Assembly (NCBI GenBank): GCA_964034945.1
Contig: OZ035960.1
Location: 116,415,824 to 116,479,823, forward strand
Source of the DNA: Chrysopilus asiliformis
Lineage: Eukaryota > Arthropoda > Insecta > Diptera > Rhagionidae
DNA length: 64,000 nt
Reading direction: 5' to 3'
Positions 33,962-48,600 of the stretch are shown in pieces (positions within the stretch are counted from its first letter, which is position 1; every line of letters begins with the position of its first letter). The notes beneath the pieces are model-generated. The model saw nothing but the letters and a program-made list of their open reading frames with translations. It was not told the DNA's origin and made no database searches. The position numbers and the translations under genes are program-made.

Positions 33962-36375
33962 TTCATTATTGCTTTTTCGTTTGACAAATTTTTTTGATTG
34001 ATTCGTTATGCTTGGCATTGTTTCTGGCTTAATTTTGTAACGAATATTATATTTGCATTAAGAATGTAAAGAATTTTTTAATAAAATTAATTAAAGTTAA
34101 TAAAGTAAAAAGAGTGTTTAATGAAAACTTTTACGCTTGTTAGTAACGTATATTTATTATCTACATATATTTCCTATTTACAAAAATGAAATCAAATCAA
34201 TAAAGTTGTGAAACTATTCAGTATTCTGTAACTAACTTGAAAATAAAGTTTTTTTTTCAGTTATTATAAATAAACTAACGAAATATTTTTGGTAAAAAGA
34301 AATATGTCTTTAGAATATTAGATTATATAATAAAAAATAAATAAACAAAAATGAAAAATGAAAAAAAAAACTACACAAAAAAAAATCTTTCCTGCTGATG
34401 AGTTAATTATAGTATACTCATTATAATTATATAAAGAAAATAGTAAATTGTTTTTTAAATTATTAAATTATGTAAAATTAAATTGTGTTAAATAATTATT
34501 TTTGGCGATTTTATTTCCTTGATTTTTTCTGGTATTTTATACTTTCATCTTGAATTGCGTTGATTTTTTTATGGAAATGTTTTACAGGATATAAAATCAT
34601 GTCATGTTTAGGCGAACGGGAAAAAACGAAACGAAATTAACAAATTTAAGATGAATAAAAGTTGAATAATAAAAGAGCCCTGTATTTTTATCACTCAGAT
34701 ATATTTAATTATTGATAATATTAACATATATATATATATACATATATATAAATATAATTATAAAAACAAATAAAATAAATGTTGTTAAACCATGTATATA
34801 ATTACCTAATTTATTAAGCAATATCAAATACATTATTGAATTAATTCATAAGAATTTTTTTGAGTGATTACATGAACAACCTTCTTTTTCGTAAAATTAG
34901 GATGTACATGTACAACAATTGATTAATCGTTTCCCAGTTTTTGATAAATAAGCAGAATTTTTTTTTAAAATAAATTGAAAATATAGTAAAAGCTTCAGAA
35001 ACTGATAAGCTATTAGGAGAGTATCTTTCAAAGAAAAAGTTATTTGGTATTGAAAAATTCTTTCCAGTTATGCTTTGTGACGTTTTGATGTTTTAGTATA
35101 TTTCCAAATTTATCTAGGAAAAATATCTCCAATTATACAAGAATACCCTGAAATTGCGATAAAAAAAATTAATAAGACTCTATGTATGTAGAATGCCCAG
35201 CTACAAAAATTTGTTTTTATATTTATACGAGTAAAATCAATCTCTCAAGTAATAGAAATTAGAACAAGAAATGCCTTATAATCCTCAAAAAGATTTATAA
35301 GATAAATCAGATGTCAAGTTAAAGAACAAAATGTAAATCTAAAAGGTCAAAGTGTCACCATTTGAAGCTAATTTTTAGTGGCAAAACAAGATAAGAACAA
35401 ACTTTCTATGTCAAAAACATTAGATAACTACCTAAAATCAAAGTCTCTTATCAAAATAGCATGAACATCGACATTAATACGAATGGAAAATGACATATAT
35501 ATTTTCCGATATTATGGAATTTATTAAAAACATTACCTTTCATTGACACGAACCTAAAATATCGTACAAATAAAGATATTGAAAATTATCAAATAAATAG
35601 CAAAAATCGACTTATGTCAAAAAATTTGAGCAAAATCGTGTAAATCATGTAAGCAGCCGGATTTCAACCAAAAAGAGCCTGCTAACTTGATTTAGTGGCT
35701 ACTAAACGTTTCGTGAGACCCGCCATTAATCATTTGAATAGAATCTCAATCTACAAAACCAATAAGTTTTGGAGCAGAATTAAAGTAAATATAGATTCTT
35801 CAAATAAAATCATCTAGGATCCTTTTTAAAAAAAAACATTCATCTTATTATTATTTTAGTTATCACACGAGAGGTAAGGAGAATAATATTTCTGGAACAT
35901 TTGGATTAAAAGACTTTATTATGAATATTTTTAATTGCAAAACTTTTTCACTTTAGACTTCTGGATGTATCTATAGCTGTGAACGTTTTTGCAAATTTCA
36001 TCATTGCGTAAAAAAAATTACTTATAACACAATACTGTATTAAGGGTAAATTTACTAGAAAATTTGGTTTTCTTCTTGGAAATAAAAGATCATCAATTAG
36101 TGAGCTACAAAAAATATATATTTCTAATGATTTACAATATTACAGATACATTGCACGTGAACTGAAACTTTAAAATTCGAATTGTGTGCATTTCTAGAAA
36201 TGTTTTTTAATTAAATTTTTTCCTCGGAAAAAAAATTGAAAAAGATGGATTCCCGCACAATAAAATACTGAGATAATGGATGTGACAAACAAAATTGTTC
36301 TGTGGTGGAAATTCAAGGTTTTATAGTATGGCATGCATTTAAAAATCCTAAGGTATGTGTAGTAAATAAAAAGAC
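33962..36375. other. Spacer between convergent Dh44 and dynein genes
   Basis: Very AT-rich. Holds an (AT)n microsatellite at 34729-34752. No gene or clear mobile element recognised. Confidence 0.55.
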
Positions 36376-36381
36376 TTTATT
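36376..36381 (-). promoter_or_regulatory. Poly(A) signal AATAAA of the dynein gene
   Basis: AATAAA on the minus strand 43 bp past the stop codon. A second AATAAA overlaps the stop itself (36423-36428). The dynein 3' untranslated region is therefore probably very short. Confidence 0.55.
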
Positions 36382-36423
36382 TCTATTTGTAAAAAGATGC
36401 GATGTGATGAAATGAAGCTTCAT

Positions 36424-36677
36424 TTATTTAATATCACATAACAGTGCAACTCCACGTAGCGTCCAATGTCGTGGATTGAAATCCGTTTCAAAATCAATCG
36501 ATCCAACGTACTTTAGGTCAGTTCTCTGGGGCTTCCTATAAATAGGGCACTCGTACAACTTTGGATCCTTTCCGGCTGTTGTGTTTATCGCATAGATATA
36601 AGTAACCGGCATCTGCTCATACAGGACCTTCGGTTTTGATTCAATGAGTTTTCCACTTCGTCTATCAAGTGACGCGC
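36424..36677 (-). CDS. Dnah5: Dnah5-like exon 36, C-terminus (4574-4657, stop)
   Basis: Acceptor TATATTTCAG. Encodes [36 protein letters not shown] and the terminal [14 protein letters not shown]. Confidence 0.95.
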
Positions 36678-39600
36678 CTGAAATATAAAACAAAAATCCA
36701 ATGTAAAATTGTCATAATCCTTTGACATTATCAAACATTTTGAGACAATTCAATTAATTTATTTATGGCTTTTAAAATAGCAAACTTCAGAAAATGATTT
36801 GCTACTTCTACTTCGTAATAACATCGATGGTTGACATTCCATTCTATTACCATACCACACAGTCGGCTTTTTTGTTGGAAAAAAAACCTTTTCGACTCCC
36901 ACATTCGCATATACCCCTACTTTTCGCTTACGCTCCTATAAATATTTAGAAAATTGTTACATTAATCCCAAGTAATTACATTTAGTCCTTTAGTTAACCC
37001 CTTCGGCCATCCACGAATATGTCGCCTTGAATGTCTGTCGTAGCTTCACATCTCAACACTGATAACCATAAAGCGATTCCTTATGCAAACTATTTGCCCC
37101 TTACTTGTACAACCTTTCTGTGGGTTCTTAAAGTAATTTCCTCTTTAACAGATACTCACTTTGAAAACCCTTAACATGAAATTCCAGACATTCTTGAAGC
37201 TTTGTTTAGCTCAATTTAAAAGCTTTTAAATAACTTTTATTAGGTAACTTCACAACGAAAACATTAACTCCCATCCCAGGAAATACGACAATTTACCCCT
37301 TTACTGTATATTTTGCAAGGGCCATTTTATTGAGTTGGGATGGCCCTTTTGTCACAACGAAAAAGTCTTCACAACACTAAATTTCCTTAACCGGAAAAGG
37401 ATAAGAGGTTCCACTTGACTTATCCATGGATCACTTAAAGGTCACTTCAGAATTAGTTTAATGTTTGTTTAGCTTTCTTTAAACTGTGCATTAGTACACT
37501 AAAAAATGAAATAACATATCATATAATATTAACTGAATTTTTATTCTACTTTCATTAGCTTTTCATTAAAATTGAAAGTCAATTTGATAAAAACTTCCAT
37601 TTTAAACTTAAATTTAAAAAAATTTTAAAAATAAATCTGAAATCGCTGCTTTTTAACTTTCCAAAACCATGGGACCTGTTTAAGTTTTTTGTTATTTTTG
37701 TACATTTTGTATGAATTATCTGACAATTTTGTTGACGCCTCCACGTAAAATGTGTAGGTATATTGATTGAATTTTTTTAAAGGATTTTTAAAGAAAAAAG
37801 GTTCAGTAGGGTCTACATACCTATTTTCTCATTTATCTTATTCATTTTATTCATCTTTCGAATAGGACTTTCAATCAGAAATCCGAAAATATTTTAACAG
37901 ACCAAATTTTACATAACACGTTCTCATAAGTTATGCAATAAATGTCCCTTTTAAAGGTAACACGTGAAAATTGTTTTTTGATAACATTCGTTTTGATAGC
38001 CTAAATTAACAGTTAGAAATTTAACGTTGCAAAACTAAAAAGTTAAAAGTTAGACCTTGAAGATTTAAAAAAAATTGAGAAAACAATAATACGAATACCA
38101 ACGAATTTTTTCAATAGAATTTTTTTTAAAACTGATTAAGTACTTTATAATTTAGCATAAAAAAGAGTTTTTTTTACTCTTGAATTGAAAGTATTATATG
38201 ACTGTAACGGCCAATTTATTCACTAGGAGTTAAATCGCCTTAACTCCCTTAACTCACCTTTAACATGGAAAATAACGTTAGCTAACTCCCTTAACTCACT
38301 AACTCGGCTTAACTCCTAGTGAATAAATTAGGGGTAAGTGCTCGCCTATTTAAAGTCAAATATATTCTCAACAAATCGATTTATGTTACTTTCTCCTAGA
38401 TTATATATGAAAAATAAAATATTATGTTACCTTCAAGAAAGAGTCCATGCACGTAAACACCTTCAGATGGATATTCTGTGATGTCTTCTTTATTATATCG
38501 CGTTATCTGATTTTGTAGCACAACCGAGTCAAGGGCCCAGCCTTTATGGGCTCGAGTTACCTCCTTAAATGAATAAACATACGTCGCATTATATTAAAAA
38601 TTGCTCTTTGTAACATATGATATTTTTGATGTACTAATGGAAAGTATGTGAATTTAATCTAGCAAAAATTTGAGTTATCAATTTGTTTGTAAATTTTAAA
38701 TGTTAGGAGCTTCAAACCGAACCGGGAGCTGGAGTGAAAATGAACGAACCGGATTTTCAAAAAAATGAAAAACCGAACCCGTAACCGGAGCGGACTTTAT
38801 TTGTGGTTTTTTCAATCTTTTTGTAAATATGATAGAATCAAAACAATAAGTTTTTTTTTTTCAAAAATTCTATTCCCTTTTTGTAGAATGGATTTTAATG
38901 CCTACTCTATATGAGAATCTTTTGGAAGTATATTAGATTTAGTATATCGTTTGTAACGCATAGAACCATCGTCAGACGCAAAAATGAATTACACCTGTGG
39001 TATGTGGTATTTATATTTATTAATACTGCGCCATAAATTTGTACTTTTTAGGGTGTAAATAAAATTTTTTGACCTTGCCCTGTCTATGCTGTCTACCCTA
39101 ACCCTTCGACACTGATATTTATGAAAATTTTCATTAATACGATGAAAGATTTCCTAAACCAATTTGATAATCTATGAAACCGTTTATGAATCATTGGTTG
39201 AAAACTTTCAACTTTTTCGTAGTCTATATGAACAAATTAATAATTCATTTTCGTTCTGTGTATCCAACTTGAACTTCACATATATTTCCTATATTTACAT
39301 GTAAACTTTTCTCATCTAATTTTTAGAGAAAAATTTTATATAATTTGACTATTTTTCCCCTTTTTCGATGTTAAGTGAACATCAAAAAACCATTTCCGTA
39401 CCGGTACCTGTCACAGCAACCGTATCTGTTTTTTAAAAACCGGAGCATTACCGGAAGCGAAAAAAAACTAAAGAACGAAGCCGGAAACCGGGACGGGAAA
39501 ATGTCCAATTCTAAGCTCTGGTTAACAGAAAGCAAAAGTACGTATTTTGAGCATTTTTGCACTGCACAAGAATTTATTTCTTTCGTAGTAGAAAAATAAA

Positions 39601-42600
39601 GAGAAATGTAATGATCTTAAAGAATATTTTTCAAAGCATTTGGAATCAATCTTTCCTTGTAAGCGAGGGAAAATTCTCAAAATTTCTAAATTAAATAACT
39701 GGAATTTCAACTGATTTTGTACTTTGACCGTTGAAAACATTAAAGGTTGAAATGTGTAAGTTTTCTAAATAAAGTTTCATTTTTATTATTTACCTGTCTC
39801 ATGGCTGTTAGAAATCCCTGCGGATTAAAAAATCCCGTCATCCAGAAAACCTGAATAGAACAATAATCAAAAAGACATTGATGAACTAGTTTAATCAATT
39901 CCTTCATAGAACGGATGTTATGGCTGAGATTAAAAAGAAAAACGTTACTAAATAACATCAATACAACATACTCCAAATAAATAGACTACATACGTATATT
40001 TGATACCAACAGGATACGAAGATAATTGAACAAAACAAGAAATAAATTAATTAAAGAGGACAATTTGAAATTAAATTCTAAATTGTCTTAATTAACTTGG
40101 GAAAAATAACTTCGAAATAGGAGCGTTTCTTTTAAAAAGAATTCTTTCAAATAAAATAAGTGCGTCTGTTTACCTTTGGTCTGTCTGTGATACACCATTG
40201 TCGAAACTGTGCATTTCTTTCCAAGAGTTCAGTGTACCAGAATCCCAGTGTGGTTGACTCCCACGATATCTGCACGATAAAAGAAATTAAAAATGATTCC
40301 TTAATATCTTCTGTATAGATTTTTTTTATTAAATTTAATTCAAAACCCATCACATGTCTTATCATAAATATTTCAAATAAAAAATTTCACTCTAAACTAG
40401 ACGCCCTTTTCCCAGTAAATTCCCCAGAGAAATTTTACTGGGAAAAATAGTGAATATTCGTTTCTTACTATTTTCCCAGTAAATTTTACTGATCGACGGT
40501 AAAATTAACTGCACAACAGCAAAATTTACTAAAAATACAGTACATTATACCAAAATCCTTTAATTAAATTTGAGAGGATTTTAATATTTTACTGTAATCC
40601 CAATAAATTTGTCTCGGATTCACAGTAAAAATTCCAATATTTACTAAGAGCGAAAGTAAATTTTATTTTCTGGTAATATTTACTGTATTCATTGTGGTTT
40701 TCATTTTACTGGGCTTCCAGTAAAATCGGGTTTACATACCAGATCTGGTTTACATATGTGTAACATACGAAAAAATTTCTTTCTTTGAATATTTTTCAGA
40801 AAACTTTTCAAAAATTTTAGACATAGATATTATTAAAATTCATGACACAACTAAGGCACTTGAAAATATGAGACCTTGAACTTTCTTGGACAAATATATA
40901 ACTGGAAAAATCATTTGCATTTCAAACAGGTATCAAAGAGTTTTGTTCGGTTAGAAGTTAACCTTTAGGGACTGATCTCCCAAAGATTATCTGACTAGAA
41001 TTTTAGTTATAAAATGTCGAAAAATGAACAAGGTTGAAAAGTAGGTGTGGCCATAAATTATATACAAAAAAGGATGCCATTAAGGTTGGTTTAGAAACAA
41101 GGGAATCAGTGATTTATTGTGAAAAAAGTTCACCCCTTGAACACACAACTCTAAAGCTTCTAAAAAAAAAAGAATCCTTTTTTCAATAGTAACTTTAATT
41201 TCATATACGAGAAGGCAGCTCAAAATCGATCTACACAATACAATCTGTTATAGCCAGTTAATTGAAGCAAATTAATTAGACAGCAACATTTTGGTTCCCA
41301 CACCCGGAGATTTAACTATTTGCGAAATTTTCTACAACGTCATAAAGAATTTTTCGCAGAATTTTTTTGTTTGTGTGTTCGTTTCTTTACCTTAAATTCG
41401 TAATAAGTTTCTCTCGGTTCTTTTCTGTGAAATTGCAGAAATACTTTATTCGTGTGTAATACCGGATAAAGGTGACAACTCTTCATGAGTTTTTTTTAAC
41501 GTTCAGGATATGAAACGATGTTTGATGAACAAATCGGAAATAAATCCACAAGAGACCGGAAAAACTTTCTTGAATTCTTATATATATATACAGACAGAGC
41601 TTTACTTGCTACTGAAATCTTTTTATCATCCATTGTAGTTTCATGAAACTTAAGACGAATTATTCAAATGAAAAAAAATGGTTGGCAAATCGTTGTCTTT
41701 TATTGGTTTCTTTCACCTTTGATGATCTTTTATTCAATAGCGTTTTTACGAAATAAGAAAACGATTAAGGGCATTCAATTACTTTTTTGCCCTATTTTCA
41801 AATTTTCTGAAGAAGTTTACTCCACCGACCCCTTGACTAAAACCGTCTCCTTCTTTCTCTTAAATCATTCAATGAAATCTAATTACCGATTAAGCAGAGT
41901 TTTTTTCGTAGAATAAAATTTTTAAAAACCTCATAAACAAATATAGTTTGAAAAATATAATTTATTTTTATGCACCCTTTCTTTACAGTATGTGCTCTTT
42001 TGAATATGTAGTAGGAGAAAGATCTTAAGAAAAGCATCTTCTTAAAAAAAATAAAACAAATTTACGTGTGTGAATCAGCAAGAATATTTCTTATTATGAA
42101 AGGTACATCGTTTTTAAAAAGCAAACAGCTGAGATTCACATCTAAACTGAGATTCACATCTAAACAACCAAATGAAAACGTTTATTGGTTTCGCATACGA
42201 ACCCACGTCGACTCCATTTAAACGGCGCGTGATACCATTTTTGAATGAATGGTGGTGTATGTACATACATTTATTTAAAATATAATATATATATAATATG
42301 CAATGTCGGTTTATTTTACCTTCATCCAACTTTCCGGTATTCGTGCATCGTACATAGCATCTAAGGAGTCTCTCAATGCCTGACTCATGACTATTGTGCC
42401 ATCAATAGCCAATTTCAGATCGCATAAGCATGAATGAACTGCTTTTATGACACGTTGCATACGATCGATCTCTTGCCTAGAATATTGCGAATATTGTTAT
42501 TATTATTGTTCCTAATATTATTTGCATTATATGCAAATTAAACGATTGGTTTACGAGGAATACGAATTGTTTATTATTAAATTCATGAATGAATTTACCT

Positions 42601-45600
42601 GAGAAATATATTCATTGGAAGTAGAGCACCCATTCGATTTAAATTTTCACGAACCTCGTACGCATTGTACATGGGTGGTAATTTACGTAGCATATCCTCG
42701 GCTAATTGATAAACAATACTCTCACGTGTCTCACCACCTGTATTCCCACCTTCTTTCGGCTGAACGCTTAGTATTGTGTCCAAAATTCCTGGAATTATAT
42801 AATTTTAAATTGCAATCTAAGTTATAATATTACACACCGAAATAAAAAAAGTATTATTTTTAAAGGATCTATTTAGAACCTCGTATTATTTCGAAAAACT
42901 TCAGAAAATCTAAACCTCCTTAAAAGTAAATTAAAATCTTCAAAAAAAAATATGTAGGAAAATAACGTTTCAACAATATTTATCTATTCCTCACAATTTA
43001 GTTTAAAGCAAATGAATCTACGTGATGATTCTACGCCCCATCCCTAGAATCATGTCATTTTGTCTGCGAGAATCAATTTTAGCGAAACACATATGCTCCT
43101 GTACAACATTTTCATTATTCAACAGCTTATCTTCTGAGAAAAGTCATAATTTGACGTACTCATCATATTTTATATCGACATACTTGTAAACATCCAAAAA
43201 GTATACAAAAAACAGACTAAAATAAAGCAAGCATTTTAATAAGTTCGAATACCCATTAAATAATCTTTTCACCGTCTTTATTTGATATTTGATCCGAATA
43301 TTACCCTTCAACGTTTTGTTTACCTTTCATAATTTATAGAGTTACTATGGGAAAAAATCCACTTAACGAAGGAAAATGTTTGAATAACACATTTATTTAA
43401 TGCTATTCAGCTGGGGCTGTAAAAAGGAATTTCAGATACATTGTGATATGTATATAAAGAGCACTTAAACCACCCACACGAACAGTTCATATAAAACTCC
43501 CTCTCGAATTTTGCCCCTTAAATTTTTGGTTATGAAAACTACTACAAAAATATGTACTTTTCTGATTAAAACCCCATCTGCGATAAGATCGAGATGAAAC
43601 TTACCTTTTGCGGTGTTAATTTGATAGGTAATGTCGGCGTTCGGATGCAAACCGAAAACCTCAGGTGTATCATTTGCTGGCAAGTTGGCAATGTAATCAA
43701 CATAAGTTTGGAGATGTTTTGTCATCGGTACTCGATATCCCTTGTAAAATTCAAATGAAGGTGTCAAAAGGGATTCGCAGAACCAAACCGCAGTGAAAGT
43801 GGTCAAAAGTCTCTTATCAAAATCATCCGTTACCCGCCCTCCGTACTGAACTTCGCCGAGCATATAACAAACCGTTTGCCAGGAAACACCCTTCTTGGGG
43901 TCCATTTCATCCAAATGGTTTTGAACGAATTGCACGCTGGCTGCAAAGTCTGCCTGGTTGAACTCGTAAGGAATATTCCATCCTAACGGTCCGAATTTAC
44001 GACGTTCCTGGACAATTGTGTGCAAAAAAGCGACAGTGTAAAGCAAAGGAGGCCACTGTGGTGCTGATGTGTAGTCGAGAAAATCTTGTGTGAATCCCTG
44101 AAAAATAATTATATCATTGCATTTATATAAAATAAAATCAGAAAAAAATCAGAAAAAACCAACCTGATAGCTTCTCTTAAGGCTTGCACGTATTCCCTGA
44201 GGTGGTTCATTTGTAAATTTGATCGCCATTTGTAGAAGGCCGATTGGGAAGTTTGAGTGGACTTCAGTGGTTACCCAAATCCTGAATGATTCTTCGATGT
44301 TATCAGTTTCCACTAGCATGTCAATGACCTCGGAGCAAAAACTTAAGGACAAATGGACGTTTTGTAACAAGACCCATCCTCCAGCTGTCATATTATCCAT
44401 TATTAACTTTCTCGCGTGATATTCCTGTCCTTGACCCATGGAGACCGCTTTTAAAACTGAAAATTAATTTTTTGCAGTTTTCTTTCGCTAATTATTGTGT
44501 AAGATTTTTTTTACTTACGAATTCCCTTTTGTTTCGCCAAGTTTCCAATCTGATTTGTCGGATCTGACCCAATTGACAAAAGGCATACGAATGGAGTATC
44601 GGGCTCAGATTCCTGCCATGTTGCTTCCAAGTCCAATATCTGCATTTCGCCGTATTCAGGACCCAAGGATTCTAATGTCGCAAGCAATTTGAAAAATTAG
44701 GTTGATAGTTTTCAAGTGCCGAAAAATTGTTTGATCCCAGACATTTTTAAATTAGGCGTCTTTTCAAAAATAAGTAAAATTTATAACACGTTTTTCACAA
44801 TTTCATGTAAAACAAAGCAATTATAATGGGAAATCAACATGCCAATATTTTCCATCACAAAATTTAATGTTGATGTTTCAATAAAATTGTGAAGGAAATT
44901 AAAATAATTAATGTGAAGCGCACCCAGAATCACAAAAAAATTTCAAAAATAAAGACATTTTGTCCTTTCCTTGCTAAAAGTAAAAATTATCGGATTTATA
45001 TTTGCCAACGGTAATTTACCCTTAGCTGGTCTTATAATATTTACATAGAGTAAATAAATTCTAAATAGGTAGAATTTTTAACGGGGAATAAAACTTAAAT
45101 ATAATTCATTAACAGTTTATCCGTGTCCCGTCGAACGTTTTCTTGAATTCGTTAATTTCCTAATTGAATTATGCAAATCTGGGTATCTATTTTTGGCACA
45201 AGATACAAATTTATAAATTGTACGGAAATTCGGTAGCAAAGGTAAACAATAGAGACGATGCCATGTCCATAAATTATTTCGTTTCGGAATAAAGAAAAGC
45301 TATCAATTAGAGACACTCTAAAAATAACTTCACAGTTTTTATAAAATCTAAAAAAATACAAGTAGTTCGTTTAAGTAATCGTTCCTTACGACCATATTTT
45401 ATATCGAAAGAATTTTAGAGAGTGTTTAGAAAAAATATGTTTGGTTTATTATTTACCTTCAATATATTTTTTTGCTTGGGAAATGGTTCGATCTGGACTC
45501 CAAGAGCGCACCAAGAGAAGTCTTCTAAATCCATCGAGGGTGGTTTGATAGCCACAAGGAATCTCCTCCTGTTCTGGTTTTTCTGACTCATACCATACTC

Positions 45601-48600
45601 TCCACTCTTTTTCATTTTCCTCGATCTATTCAAGGGATTTTCGTTTTTTTTTTAAAGAAATAGGAATAAAACGGACAAGATTTCATAAATTTGTTTAACT
45701 TACAATTTGCAATAAATTCCCGAATGTCGTGAGTTTACTAATTTCAACAAGATTTAGCCAAGTGATATCAAGAATCCATCGGAAGGGTTTGGGAGCAACA
45801 CCATTCAAGTCTAGGGAGGCACCACCCTTAACAAATGCCATGAACTCATCGTGTGTGATGTTCCCTTTATGGTAGTCGATTTTTATTGCCAACATTAGGG
45901 TGAAAAGTTGCTTATGCCTTTCATACAAACTGCGACTGGTAAATGCCCAAACTTCGTACGTTAAATAACGAAGGATGATGTTGATACGCTCCTCCGTCAC
46001 ATTACTCTTGGTTGATTTTGTAATCGAATTATTAAATATAACAAGGAATTGCTTTAATGAATTCTGATACATAACATTCACGTTACTCATCTCCACAATA
46101 AGAAAATAAAGAATGGAGCCTCGGGCGGCTACGGCACGAAATTCCTCCCGTGCTATCATAATTTTTTTCTCAGTAACTTCGGAGATTTTAAGCTTTTGAT
46201 TAACCTCCTCGGCTGTGGTTTTCGTTATTTGCAAAACTTCAATCAGCGCCTCATCATCCACTAGGGAACCCTCCGACGAGCTAAGACGATACAAAAGATT
46301 CTCCTCCAATTCCTTCATACTTCTTTGATTTTGCATAACACTCTCGAAAAGTGCCACACGTTCCGCCTCTAAATCGGCCTTTTCCATCAGGATGACACGT
46401 CCCAGGAGCTGATCCTCTAAGCCTCTTATAGTTACCGTAAAATCGATTACCGACGTTTTGGCACTTATTTCAGGACTAAATGCTGGATTTGGCAATTTTG
46501 TTGTGATATACAGCATAAAGCCCGGCATAACGTCGCACTCTTTGTCCCCCACGAGCACCTTTTCAATGCTACCTGACTTTATAAAATTCTTCTCCAGGAC
46601 ATTGTCGATTACAGGATCCAGTTCGATGCCAACATCTTCGATAAGTAGAGGCCTACCTAGCGACAGGCAATCTTCTAAATGCGTTCTAAAGTACTTATGG
46701 TCGAGGGATGTTATTTGCAACTCATTCTTGTCTTCTTTACATTTGATCCAAATCTTGCCCTGACTCTGGGGGTCGATGAGCAGCGAATAACTGCTCGACT
46801 TTGTTACGATCAAAGCATTTTGTACAGAAAGCTCGTCATTGGGTAAACCTTGGAGCGTCCATTCGGACACCATTGAGGATTCCACCAGCATGTTAATGAT
46901 GTTCAAATTGTGAGTGAAGGGAATTTTACGTTTTTTTAGTATACCCATCCAGGTTTTTATCAAATTCGCTCTGAACTCCTGATTATAAGGGCCACAGTAG
47001 GATAGAAATCCAGTGGCAAGGAGGACATCTCCAACCAATTTTCCCAATTGGATTTTGAATTCTTTGCTTTGATTTGTCCAGCGAGTTTTCTCGTCTGTTA
47101 AACCATTTATTAACGCCGTCGCTGCTGTCATTTTTCGCAAACAGACATTGGCGGCATCTGTTAATCTCTGCTTTTCTCCGACAGCTTCGTCATATTGCTG
47201 CTTCACTTCTTGAAGTGCCGCTTCACGTTCTGCCAGTTGATTTTCCGCTCCAGCCAAGTCCTCCATAGCAACCTAATCAGAAAAACCATTTAGAAACTCA
47301 ATTATAATATTTAGGAAAATTTACAATGGTTCGAGTTACAAATATTTGTTAAAAAATTAAAAACCTTTAGTCTCCCCTCCTGCATGATTAAATTCGCCTT
47401 TAGTGGCAATACTTCCTTATTCACACCATGGAAGAACGCCATAGCCTTTGTCCAGGATAATAACCCAGCAACGTCACCACATACCCTTCTTGCTGTATCC
47501 ATGTTGTAGTCTTCCATTCGAAAGTACGGCTGCAACAAATCGATCATTTCATCGTTGATGGTATCCTTTGGATAATTCTGCAGTTGCAGCAAAAACGTCG
47601 TGCTGGCCATCATCTATAAGAAAAAAACGTATTATTATACTAATGGACCACAAAATTGCATACCTTAAGGGACTCCTGCCAAGACGGCTTCGGGCACGGT
47701 GTTCCCGTATCAGCAATACAAGGGTGCAGTTTTCTTTTAAACAGAATCAATACAGAGTCCATAATACGCATAATTAGGTGAGGTGGACGTCCCAATTTTC
47801 GAACAGTTGCGATATGGGCCGGCTTGATGGTATTTAAAGCCGCTTCAGCCTCTTCTAATGCAGGTTTCGCCGCCTCGAGTTTCTCTTCGGCCAACGCCTT
47901 TTCATGGGCAATGCAGGCGACCAACGCTTCTGCCTTTTCCTTGACCACTTGCACTTGGTTCTTAACAATTTCCGCTTGCATCGCTCTCTCTGTTACTTCC
48001 ACCAAGACTGTTTCGGCTTTCTTCGATGCCTCTGCCAAATCCTTTTCCATAATCGCCAAATCTTGCTTAAGAACCTCCACAGACGCCGAAGCTTCTTTCA
48101 ATTTCTCCAAACCAGTGTCCATTTTCTCAACACCGTCGCCTAATTCCTTCTGCTTCTGCTGGTAAATATTCTTATATCCCGCAATAAAATTCAGGTATGA
48201 TTTTGGAGTTACGTGTGTCGCACGTCGAAATCTCTGAAAGTAGTCCGCCGATGTTTCGGAAACAATATCCTGAATTGATCCGAGTGCCCTTACAAGTTCT
48301 TCTTTGATTTCTTCGGTGCATTCAATTTCAAACTCGGTCAGAAAGTGACGGGCAACTGCAATCAGGGCGTCCTTGGGCCAAGGCTGGAACCAATCGATTG
48401 TACATCCCGAAACCAGAGCTGGAAATCTTTGTACGCGAGTTCGGAAAGTTTCGCCAACTGGAGAGAAACAGAATACGACATGAAGATTGTGACAGGTCCT
48501 TTGAAGAAAGTACTCCATAACGCTTTCCGCTGTTGCAGTTTTCTTTTGATTTTCGCGTTTCATTATTGGCGTCAACTCACTGACAATTTCTGCTTGCTCG

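Noticed and set aside
34729..34752. (AT)n run as a possible functional element
   Set aside because: Ordinary microsatellite in AT-rich spacer.
39371..39740. Several 60-75 codon open frames in dynein intron 34
   Set aside because: They lie in the CCGG-rich repeat and are not in phase with the dynein exons.
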